Positions 1 through 6,064 of a DNA stretch of 8,757 nt are shown here, in pieces. This DNA is from Oscillospiraceae bacterium (lineage in GTDB: Bacteria; Bacillota; Clostridia; Oscillospirales; Ruminococcaceae). The notes beneath the pieces were generated by a model. It searched no databases. It was not told the DNA's origin and was given only the letters and a program-made list of their open reading frames with translations. The stretch is taken from positions 1 through 8,757 of the forward strand of contig DXWR01000262.1 of assembly GCA_019416775.1 (NCBI GenBank). The letters are read 5' to 3'. A program made the translations under genes and the position numbers. Numbering within the stretch: position 1 is the first letter of the stretch; the number at the start of each line of letters is the position of its first letter.

Positions 1-1087
1 CAATGAAACCCTCAGCAATGTAGGATTAGCAGTAGCCAATCATTCTACGATTGCGGCTTTAGAAGGAATTTTGATGGAATGCAGTACCGACCAAGTGAAA
101 CTCACTGGTTATAGTTTAGATTTTGGCATCATTAAGTCTATTCCGGTGATGAACGCCCAGCCGGGACGAATCGTTTTGTCCGCCGGTCTTTTTTCCAGTA
201 TTGTAGGTAAAATGCCGGATGGAGTCATTACTTTAGAAAGCGATGACAAATGGATGGTTACTATCAGCTGTCAAGATGCCAGTTTCACTGTGTTGGGAAT
301 GGATCCGGCAGATTATCCGGAGATCCCCACCATCAACGATCAGGACGGTATGGAACTTCCTGCTGATACCTTAAAAGATATTTTGGAACAAACCTTATTT
401 GCCGTTTCTAAAAATGACAGCTATCCCATTTTAACCGGTGTGTTGTTTGAAGCCAATGACAACCAGCTCAATGTTGTCAGCGTAGACAACATCCGCTTGG
501 CCTTGCGGAAGGAAACCATTGCTTACAGCGGAAGCTGCAAATTTGTAGTACCGGGGAAATCCTTAAGTGAATTACTGGTGCTGTTAAATAAGAACTTTGC
601 TCAAGAAGAAGACAAAACCGTTTCTCTACGGTTCACCCAGCGGCACATTATCTTTTCCATCGGTGGTTATCAGGTGATCTCCCGACTGTTGGAAGGGGAT
701 TTTTTGGATTATCAGCGCACCATTCCCACTACGTTTAAAACTCAGGTGACGGTGAAGGTAAAAGATTTTATGGATTCCATCAACCGTGCTTCCATCATCA
801 TCCACAATTCCAATGTGATCAGCCCGGTAAAATGCTCCTTTGAGCCGGACAAAATCGAGTTGACCTGCGAATCCAGTCTGGGCAAGGTAAAGGACAGCCT
901 GCCGGCGGAGATGGAAGGAGACCCCTTAAAGGTGGGCTTTAACAACCGCTATATGTTGGACGCCTTGAAGGCCAGCAAATGCGATCAGGTGCTGCTGAAG
1001 ATGGGCAGTGACTTCAATCCCATTTTGATCACCCCCACTCAGGGAGACAGTTTCTTGTTCTTAGTTCTCCCAATTCTGCTCTCGTAA
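1..1087 (+). CDS. dnaN: DNA polymerase III beta subunit (sliding clamp), 5' partial
   Basis: The beta clamp is a ring-shaped dimer that encircles DNA and tethers the replicative polymerase and repair proteins. The reading frame is open from base 2 to the first bases of the window (NETLSNVGLAVANHSTIAALEGIL), which matches the beginning of clamp domain I. The gene therefore starts upstream, and the ATGs at 71 and 74 are internal. The visible part is 361 residues, so only about 5 to 15 N-terminal residues should be missing for a family of about 365-380. Domain II is marked by YPILTGVLFEA (about base 421) and domain III by the VKDFMDSINRASIII stretch (about base 766). The end, FLFLVLPILLS, corresponds to the conserved C-terminal strand that helps form the partner-binding pocket. 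The 5' two thirds is more AT-rich than the rest. The TAA stop overlaps the Shine-Dalgarno sequence of the next gene. Identity is secure from sequence and context. Confidence 0.97.
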   Translation, partial: NETLSNVGLAVANHSTIAALEGILMECSTDQVKLTGYSLDFGIIKSIPVMNAQPGRIVLSAGLFSSIVGKMPDGVITLESDDKWMVTISCQDASFTVLGMDPADYPEIPTINDQDGMELPADTLKDILEQTLFAVSKNDSYPILTGVLFEANDNQLNVVSVDNIRLALRKETIAYSGSCKFVVPGKSLSELLVLLNKNFAQEEDKTVSLRFTQRHIIFSIGGYQVISRLLEGDFLDYQRTIPTTFKTQVTVKVKDFMDSINRASIIIHNSNVISPVKCSFEPDKIELTCESSLGKVKDSLPAEMEGDPLKVGFNNRYMLDALKASKCDQVLLKMGSDFNPILITPTQGDSFLFLVLPILLS

Positions 1088-1102
1088 GGAGGAAATGGTT
1101 TG
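1086..1102 (+). promoter_or_regulatory. Ribosome binding site and TTG start of the S4-domain gene
   Basis: AAGGAGG at 1086-1092 is a near-perfect Shine-Dalgarno sequence, 7 bases before TTG at 1100. An ATG at 1095 lies in another frame and is too close to the site, so TTG is the supported start. The site shares bases with the dnaN stop codon, which suggests translational coupling. Confidence 0.8.
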
Positions 1103-1336
1103 GAACGCCATACCTTTCAGATCCATACCCCTTTTATTAAGTTGGATCAATTCTTAAAGTTTACCGGCTTGGCGGAAACCGGGGGACACGCCAAGGAAAT
1201 CGTGGAACAGGGCATTGTGAAAGTCAACGGCGAACCCTGCACCATGCGTGGCAAAAAGCTGTACCCCGGTGATCAGGTGCAGGTGGAAGATTATCTGCTT
1301 TTGGTGGAAGGACAGCAGACGGGAAAGGATCGGTAA
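1100..1336 (+). CDS. yaaA: S4-domain RNA-binding protein YaaA/RlbA-like
   Basis: This is a 78-residue protein made almost wholly of one S4 RNA-binding domain. Residues 12-70 carry the typical pattern: KLDQFLKFTGLAETGGHAKE, then the turn QGIVKVNGE, then the basic MRGKKLYPGD and the strand QVQVEDYLLLVE. Small S4 proteins of this kind sit between dnaN and recF in many Firmicutes. The Bacillus subtilis member YaaA (RlbA) has been linked to ribosome assembly, so a role in binding rRNA or ribosomal particles in the cytoplasm is inferred here. The start is TTG with a strong Shine-Dalgarno sequence. The gene lies 12 bases after dnaN and 3 bases before recF. Size, domain and position all fit; the exact RNA target is unknown. 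Confidence 0.9.
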   Translation: MERHTFQIHTPFIKLDQFLKFTGLAETGGHAKEIVEQGIVKVNGEPCTMRGKKLYPGDQVQVEDYLLLVEGQQTGKDR

Positions 1337-1339
1337 AGG

Positions 1340-2542
1340 GTGCAGGTCACAGGGCTGAAAGTCAGTCAATTTCGTAATCTCCAAAATTTGGAGCTGCACC
1401 CCTGCCCCGGGGTCAACGTGATTTACGGGGAAAACGGTCAGGGAAAAAGCAATCTGCTGGAAGCGATTTGGTTGTTTACCGGCGCCGGAAGTTTTCGTCA
1501 ATCCAAGCTCCATGAAATGATCCGGATCGGGGAATCTGCTTCGGTGTTGGAAATGGAGTTTTACGACGCCCAACGGGAACAGACCGGTTGGATGAAGCTG
1601 TCCGGCCGGAAAGAGGTGCAGTTTAACCGCATTCCCTGCCGTACCCAAAGTGAGATTGCCGGACATTTTTATGGTGTGGTGTTTTCTCCTTCCGATCTGG
1701 ATCTGATCCAGGGAGGCCCAAAATTCCGCCGCCAGTTTTGTGACGACGCTATTTCCCAGCTTCGGCCTCAGTATGCAGAATACCTGGATGGATACCGCAA
1801 AGTACTGGATCAGCGGAATTCTTTGCTGAAGGAAATCCTTCGCCAGCCCTCCCTGCAGGACACCTTGTTTTTGTGGGACGAGCAGTTGGCCCGGCTGGGC
1901 ACCATCATCAGTTTGTACCGCAAGGACTATCTCCATAAGTTAAACCGGTTCTGTCAGCCGCTGTACCAAGGGTTAAGCGGCGGCAAGGAGAATTTTTCCC
2001 TGCGCTATCAGTCCAGCGCCTTTGAGGATTTGGAGCAGTTGGAAAGCTATACTCCTGAAACGGTAGAAGCCTACCAACAAAAGCTTTCTGCCGGATTGGA
2101 AACGGATCTGCGCCAAGGCTCCACTTCAGTGGGCATCCACCGGGACGATCTGGAAATCCAGGTCAATGGGCTGTCGGTGCGGGTGTATGGCAGCCAGGGC
2201 CAGCAGCGCAGCAGTGTGCTGGCTATGAAGTTTGGAGAGGCCTCCATGATTCGGCGGATTACCGGAGAACAACCGGTGCTGCTGCTGGACGATGTGATGA
2301 GTGAGCTGGATGCGGGGCGGCAGGCGTATATTTTAAATCATATCAAGGATACTCAGGTGTTTCTTACCTGCTGCGATCCTGCAGGGCCGTTGCGGATGAA
2401 ACAGGGAAAGTCCTTTCACATTCAAAATGGATCCTTAATTGGGGAAGAGAAACGGGAAAAAAGCGGAGAGGAAGAAGAGGATGTATCTGTTTTTGGGCCG
2501 GGACACGGTAGTGGACAGCCGGACGGTGATGGGGATCTTTGA
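1340..2542 (+). CDS. recF: DNA replication and repair protein RecF
   Basis: RecF is an SMC-like ATPase that, with RecO and RecR, helps load RecA at gapped DNA and stalled forks. The GTG start at 1340 gives MQVTGLKVSQFRNLQNLEL, the usual RecF opening. A GAAAGGA-type Shine-Dalgarno sequence lies at 1323-1329. Walker A is GENGQGKS at residues 30-37, the ABC-type signature is YGSQGQQRS at 283-291, and Walker B plus D-loop is PVLLLDDVMSELD at 312-324. The protein is 400 residues, whereas family members are usually about 360-375. The recognisable fold ends near residue 367 (FHIQNGSLI). The remaining residues form a charged linker followed by a Gly/Asp-rich tail (about 381-400) that is encoded by the same bases as the start of remB in another frame. 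That tail looks like a run-on past the ancestral stop. Function is secure; any role for the tail is doubtful. Confidence 0.97.
   Translation: MQVTGLKVSQFRNLQNLELHPCPGVNVIYGENGQGKSNLLEAIWLFTGAGSFRQSKLHEMIRIGESASVLEMEFYDAQREQTGWMKLSGRKEVQFNRIPCRTQSEIAGHFYGVVFSPSDLDLIQGGPKFRRQFCDDAISQLRPQYAEYLDGYRKVLDQRNSLLKEILRQPSLQDTLFLWDEQLARLGTIISLYRKDYLHKLNRFCQPLYQGLSGGKENFSLRYQSSAFEDLEQLESYTPETVEAYQQKLSAGLETDLRQGSTSVGIHRDDLEIQVNGLSVRVYGSQGQQRSSVLAMKFGEASMIRRITGEQPVLLLDDVMSELDAGRQAYILNHIKDTQVFLTCCDPAGPLRMKQGKSFHIQNGSLIGEEKREKSGEEEEDVSVFGPGHGSGQPDGDGDL
2465..2483 (+). promoter_or_regulatory. Ribosome binding site of remB inside the recF 3' end
   Basis: GGAGAGG at 2465-2471 lies 9 bases before ATG at 2481. 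It decides the remB start. An in-frame ATG at 2439 would add a basic 14-residue leader (MGKRNGKKAERKKR) not expected for this family, whose members begin MYLxLG. Confidence 0.7.
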
Positions 2543-2762
2543 TTTCGATTCCACCAGTGTCAGCCGGATTACCCGGGAATTTCTTTCCGGCGCCAGGCAA
2601 ACGCACCGGGTAGTAAATGTGTCCTACGAACTGCCCAAATCCTTTGTATTGTGTTGTCAAAATCAGGAATTTCAGTTATATATCTCCCCGGTGTCTGCCC
2701 AGACCTTAAAAAAGCGGGCGCTGCGGCAGACAGGCATCTATGGTAATGGAGGAACAGTATGA
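2481..2762 (+). CDS. remB: DUF370 family regulatory protein, RemB-like
   Basis: This 93-residue protein begins MYLFLGRDTVVDSRTVMGIF and continues with a DFDSTSVSRITREF stretch. It then has RVVNVSYELPKSFVLC and LYISPVSAQTLKKRA. These are the hallmark segments of the RemA/RemB (DUF370, extracellular matrix regulatory) family. In Bacillus subtilis, RemA is a DNA-binding activator of biofilm matrix genes, and the related RemB (YaaB) is encoded at this same place between recF and gyrB. A DNA-binding or regulatory role is inferred from the family and is not visible directly. The start at 2481 is chosen from family alignment and the ribosome binding site. The first 62 bases overlap recF in another frame, and the stop overlaps the gyrB start as ATGA, so translation is probably coupled on both sides. 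Confidence 0.9.
   Translation: MYLFLGRDTVVDSRTVMGIFDFDSTSVSRITREFLSGARQTHRVVNVSYELPKSFVLCCQNQEFQLYISPVSAQTLKKRALRQTGIYGNGGTV
2748..2762 (+). promoter_or_regulatory. gyrB ribosome binding site and ATGA stop-start overlap
   Basis: GGAGG at 2748-2752 lies 6 bases before the gyrB ATG at 2759, inside the end of remB. The remB TGA (2760-2762) overlaps that ATG, the classical layout for termination-reinitiation coupling. Confidence 0.75.
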
Positions 2763-4705
2763 GCGCAGAAAAAAATCAGGTGTACGATGAAAGCCAGATT
2801 CAGGTCTTGGAAGGATTGGAGGCGGTGCGCAAGCGCCCTGGTATGTATATCGGCTCCACCGGTCCTAAGGGACTGCACCATCTGGTGTATGAAATCGTGG
2901 ATAACGCCATCGACGAAGCGCTGGCCGGATACTGCACCGAAATCAAGGTGGATATTCTGCCAGATAATGTAATCTGCGTGGTGGACAACGGCCGGGGCAT
3001 CCCAGTTGGCATCCATCCCAAAGAAGGTATTTCCACCGCTACCGTGGTGTTTACCGTGCTCCATGCCGGCGGCAAGTTCGGCGGCGGTGGATATAAGGTG
3101 GCCGGCGGTCTCCACGGGGTGGGTTCCAGCGTGGTCAATGCTTTGAGCGAATCTATGGATGTGATTATTAAGCGGGACGGCCATATCTATGAACAGCGGT
3201 TTTCCCGAGGCAATCCACTGGCGCCTTTGAAAGAAATTGGAGATACCGAAGAAACCGGCACCACCATCTTTTTTAAAGCGGACCATGAAATTTTTGAAAC
3301 CACCGAATACGATTTTGACGTATTGCTGCGGCGGCTGCGAGAACAGGCTTTCTTAAACGGCGGCATTCGGATTGTCCTTACCGACAAGCGGGAAAAGGAT
3401 CCCGGCAACGACGGGGAGCCGGTGGTGCTGCACTACGAAGGGGGAATTAAATCCTTCGTCAGCTACATTCATCAGACCAAGCATCTGGAAGTGATTCACC
3501 CCGACGTCATTTATTTAAAACGGGAAGTGGGAGATGCAGTGGCGGAAGTAGCGATGCAATATAACGACAGCTACAACGAAGTGATCCTTTCCTTTGCCAA
3601 TAATATCCACACCGTGGACGGCGGCACCCATGAAACCGCTTTTAAAAACGCCTTGACCAAGGTGCTCAACGAATATAACCGCAAGCACGGCCTGATGAAG
3701 GATAGCGACCCCAAATTGTCGGGCGAGGACGTGCGGGAAGGGCTCACCGCCATTATTTCAGTCAAACTCACAAACTGTGAGTTTGAAGGTCAAACCAAGG
3801 GCAAGCTGGGCAATCCTGAAGCCAAGCCTTTGGTGGAAAAGATGGTCACTGACTGCCTCACTGATTATCTGGAAGAAAATCCGGCGGTGGCAAAGGCGAT
3901 TTTTGAAAAATCCTCCACAGCCCAAAAAGCCCGGGAAGCAGCCCGGCGGGCTCGGGAACTTACCCGAAAGAAAAATAATATTTTGGACTCCTCTTCCCTG
4001 CCGGGCAAGTTGGCAGACTGCTCCGACCGGGATGCCACCTATACAGAAATCTTCATCGTGGAAGGCGACTCCGCCGGTGGCTCCGCCAAAGACGGACGGG
4101 ACCGCCGGTTCCAGGCCATCCTTCCCTTGTGGGGCAAAATGCTCAACGTGGAAAAGGCCAGATTGGAACGGGTGTACGGCAATGAAAAGCTGATGCCGGT
4201 GGTCACCGCTTTGGGCACCTCCATCGGCGAGGATTTCGACATCACCAAACTGCGGTACGGCAAGATCATCATAATGGCCGATGCCGACGTGGACGGCTCC
4301 CACATTCGGGCGTTGCTTCTCACCTTCTTTTTCCGGTTTATGCCTCAGCTGATCGAGGAAGGCCACATTTATCTGGCTCAACCTCCCCTGTTTAAACTCA
4401 CCCGTGGTAAAAAGGTCCGGTATGCCTACAGCGACCGGGAACGGGACGAGTATATTCAGGAACTCAGCGGCGGCAACGAAAACAACAAGGTGGACATTCA
4501 GCGCTACAAAGGCTTAGGTGAGATGGACCCGGAACAGCTTTGGGAAACCACCATGGATCCCGAGCGTCGGGTGATGTATAAGGTGGAGATGGAGGATGCG
4601 GCCAGCGCCGACGAGATCTTTACCATTTTGATGGGAGAAAAGGTAGAACCACGCCGGGAATTCATTGAAAAGAACGCCAAGTATGTGCAAAATCTGGATG
4701 TTTGA
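2759..4705 (+). CDS. gyrB: DNA gyrase subunit B
   Basis: GyrB is the ATPase subunit of the A2B2 type II topoisomerase that introduces negative supercoils. The 648-residue length is typical of Gram-positive GyrB. The N-terminal GHKL ATPase has the catalytic Glu45 and Mg-binding Asn49 in YEIVDNAIDEA, Asp76 in DNGRGIP, and the glycine-rich ATP lid around residues 104-122 (AGGKFGGGG to GGLHGVGSS). The transducer domain carries the QTKGKLGN loop. The TOPRIM domain shows EGDSAGGSAKDGRDR from Glu435 and DADVDG at 508-513. The C-terminal tail has QRYKGLGEM from 581. At the position of E. coli Lys447, a quinolone-determining residue, this protein has Trp458 (LPLWGKML). The gene belongs to the dnaN-recF operon and pairs with gyrA downstream. 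A ParE assignment is unlikely given the operon and the gyrase-type partner. Confidence 0.98.
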   Translation: MSAEKNQVYDESQIQVLEGLEAVRKRPGMYIGSTGPKGLHHLVYEIVDNAIDEALAGYCTEIKVDILPDNVICVVDNGRGIPVGIHPKEGISTATVVFTVLHAGGKFGGGGYKVAGGLHGVGSSVVNALSESMDVIIKRDGHIYEQRFSRGNPLAPLKEIGDTEETGTTIFFKADHEIFETTEYDFDVLLRRLREQAFLNGGIRIVLTDKREKDPGNDGEPVVLHYEGGIKSFVSYIHQTKHLEVIHPDVIYLKREVGDAVAEVAMQYNDSYNEVILSFANNIHTVDGGTHETAFKNALTKVLNEYNRKHGLMKDSDPKLSGEDVREGLTAIISVKLTNCEFEGQTKGKLGNPEAKPLVEKMVTDCLTDYLEENPAVAKAIFEKSSTAQKAREAARRARELTRKKNNILDSSSLPGKLADCSDRDATYTEIFIVEGDSAGGSAKDGRDRRFQAILPLWGKMLNVEKARLERVYGNEKLMPVVTALGTSIGEDFDITKLRYGKIIIMADADVDGSHIRALLLTFFFRFMPQLIEEGHIYLAQPPLFKLTRGKKVRYAYSDRERDEYIQELSGGNENNKVDIQRYKGLGEMDPEQLWETTMDPERRVMYKVEMEDAASADEIFTILMGEKVEPRREFIEKNAKYVQNLDV

Positions 4706-4719
4706 GGTTTGTGGTTATG
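4704..4719 (+). promoter_or_regulatory. Likely ribosome binding site and ATG start after gyrB
   Basis: GAGG at 4704-4707, overlapping the gyrB stop, lies 9 bases before ATG at 4717. In-frame TTG at 4702 and GTG at 4711 are also possible, but the first has no evident site and the second is only 3 bases from GAGG. ATG 4717 also gives the lysine-rich start MKKKEK. Confidence 0.55.
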
Positions 4720-5535
4720 AAAAAGAAAGAAAAGAGCCAGGAGGAACAGATCCTGGACGAAATGGAAGCGGTTCAAAAGTCTTACGATGAAGTCAACGAG
4801 GTTTTGAACCAAGAAGCAGAAACAAAAGAAGTGGCTCCTTCTTCTCCGGAAGAAAGAAAGCCTACTCCGGAGGAAATTCAAGCGGGCGGTATGCTCAATG
4901 AAGATCCTTCCCCCGATGCAGCAGATCAAGGCGTTGTGGCAGACAACTATAAGGACACCCCGAAGTTGAAGGTCGATACCCAACAGGATGCCGAGGAAGA
5001 TCATGGGGAAGGAATCCACCTCCAGTATGGATTTACCGGAGAAGAAGCCAAGGAAGCATTGAAGATCTTCCAGAAGTACACCATTCGCAAACGGTATTTG
5101 ATTTATTTCTTGATTTTGGCCGTGCTGCTGATGTTTTATCTCTATAACATTATTTTCCAAAACGGCAGTCAGGTGAGTATGTTTATTGCGGTGGTCTGCA
5201 TTGCGGTGATGTGCTTTATTGTTTATCTGCCTCACAGCCACATCAAGCACACTGTTTCCGCCATCGACGCCAATCCTTATACGGAAGATTATGAGATGAC
5301 GGTATACCAGGATGGCATTCGCATGGGCAGCGGGGAAAACGCCAACTTTGTTCCCTACGGCAAAAAGAATTTTCGCTGCTGGGAAACAGAGGATCTATTT
5401 ATCATCGGGCATGAAAAGCAAAGAGTGTTTATCCTGCCCAAGCGCTGCTGCCCTGAGGAAGTGATGGAGCCCCTCATCCAGCGGATGAAGGAAGGGTTTG
5501 GAGAAGCCTATCAGGAAGTGACTGGGAAAAAGTAA
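4717..5535 (+). CDS. Membrane protein with acidic N-terminal region and YcxB-like C-terminal domain
   Basis: The ATG start gives 272 residues. Residues 1-100 are highly charged (about 28 Asp/Glu against 11 Lys/Arg), with an amphipathic start and a Pro/Glu-rich, probably disordered stretch. Residues 101-126 hold LQYGFTGEEAKEALKIF and a basic KYTIRKRY stop. Two membrane segments follow, about 127-147 and 153-171, with a short loop. The cytosolic end (about 180-272) has a GIRMGSG stretch, then RCWETEDLFIIGHEKQRVFILPKRC and a terminal helix. That arrangement resembles the YcxB-like family (two membrane helices, then a small beta domain ending ILPKR). The positive-inside pattern puts both ends in the cytoplasm. 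Function is unknown. The next gene has the same layout without the acidic region, so the two look like diverged tandem paralogues. The family call is from pattern memory only. Confidence 0.75.
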   Translation: MKKKEKSQEEQILDEMEAVQKSYDEVNEVLNQEAETKEVAPSSPEERKPTPEEIQAGGMLNEDPSPDAADQGVVADNYKDTPKLKVDTQQDAEEDHGEGIHLQYGFTGEEAKEALKIFQKYTIRKRYLIYFLILAVLLMFYLYNIIFQNGSQVSMFIAVVCIAVMCFIVYLPHSHIKHTVSAIDANPYTEDYEMTVYQDGIRMGSGENANFVPYGKKNFRCWETEDLFIIGHEKQRVFILPKRCCPEEVMEPLIQRMKEGFGEAYQEVTGKK

Positions 5536-5550
5536 GGAGGAGGGCCGGTG
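5534..5550 (+). promoter_or_regulatory. Ribosome binding site and GTG start of the second membrane-protein gene
   Basis: AAGGAGG at 5534-5540 overlaps the preceding TAA stop and lies 7 bases before GTG at 5548. The layout is the same as at the dnaN-yaaA junction. It fixes GTG as the start. Confidence 0.75.
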
Positions 5551-6057
5551 GAATTTACCTATTCCTTGACCCGAGAACAGATGAAAATAGGGCTGCAGTA
5601 TTATCTGCTGTGGCGATTTTTCGGGCTGCGGGTGGCATATTCCCTGTTTGCGGTTTTGCTGGCGGCAGGAAGTTGTTTTTACGGGCTATGGTCCTCCCAC
5701 CTGCCTTTTTTGGCGGCATCCGGATTTTTGCTTTTGACCATTCTGCTGCTTTGGCTGATGCCCTTTTCGGTGCAGAATGACTTTTCCCTGCCGGAAGAAG
5801 AAACGGTGCGTTTTTTATCCAGGGGGATGAAACTCAATGGACGGGCCAGGCTGATCTCTTATAAGCGGTACATTAAATTTGCCCTGGAAAAAAAGGGGCT
5901 GCTGATTTTAGGAGGAAAGCACTCCACTCTGATTGTGATTCCCTGTGAGGTACTGGGGGAGCAGTTGGAACCTATCAAACAGCAGCTGGAAAAGAATGGG
6001 GTTCGTTGTCATTGGAGCAAGAAAACTCCTTCCCGGACAGAAGATAGTTTGAGGTGA
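5548..6057 (+). CDS. Small two-helix membrane protein, YcxB-like, function unknown
   Basis: This 169-residue protein with a GTG start opens EFTYSLTREQMKIGLQYYLLW. The opening parallels the LQYGFTGEEAKEALKIFQKY segment of the preceding protein and the usual start of YcxB-like proteins. Two membrane segments follow at about 27-49 and 52-74, joined by a very short loop. A cytosolic part of about 95 residues comes next: a SRGMKLNGRARLISYKRYIKF stretch, then LLILGGKHSTLIVIPCEVLGEQLEPIKQQL, ending in a basic, serine-containing tail. Predicted topology is a membrane hairpin with both ends inside. The C-terminal domain fits the YcxB pattern less well than its neighbour. The gene is 12 bases after the first membrane-protein gene and 4 bases before gyrA, so it is almost surely co-transcribed with gyrase. 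No biochemical role can be assigned; it could be a lineage-specific protein only loosely related to YcxB. Confidence 0.75.
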   Translation: MEFTYSLTREQMKIGLQYYLLWRFFGLRVAYSLFAVLLAAGSCFYGLWSSHLPFLAASGFLLLTILLLWLMPFSVQNDFSLPEEETVRFLSRGMKLNGRARLISYKRYIKFALEKKGLLILGGKHSTLIVIPCEVLGEQLEPIKQQLEKNGVRCHWSKKTPSRTEDSLR

Positions 6058-6064
6058 AGATATG
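6051..6064 (+). promoter_or_regulatory. gyrA ribosome binding site
   Basis: GAGGTGA at 6051-6057 overlaps the stop of the upstream gene and lies 4 bases before ATG at 6062 (7 bases counted from GAGG). It supports the chosen gyrA start and coupling to the membrane-protein gene. Confidence 0.7.

Noticed and set aside
1095..1097. ATG as an alternative start after dnaN
   Set aside because: It is out of frame with the S4 protein and only 2 bases after the Shine-Dalgarno sequence.
1154..1936. 260-codon open frame on the minus strand across yaaA and recF
   Set aside because: It lies wholly opposite two confidently identified genes, shows no recognisable family and has no convincing ribosome binding site; it is a codon-bias shadow.
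2439..2480. Upstream ATG giving remB a 14-residue basic leader
   Set aside because: Family members start MYLxLG, and a good Shine-Dalgarno sequence precedes the ATG at 2481.
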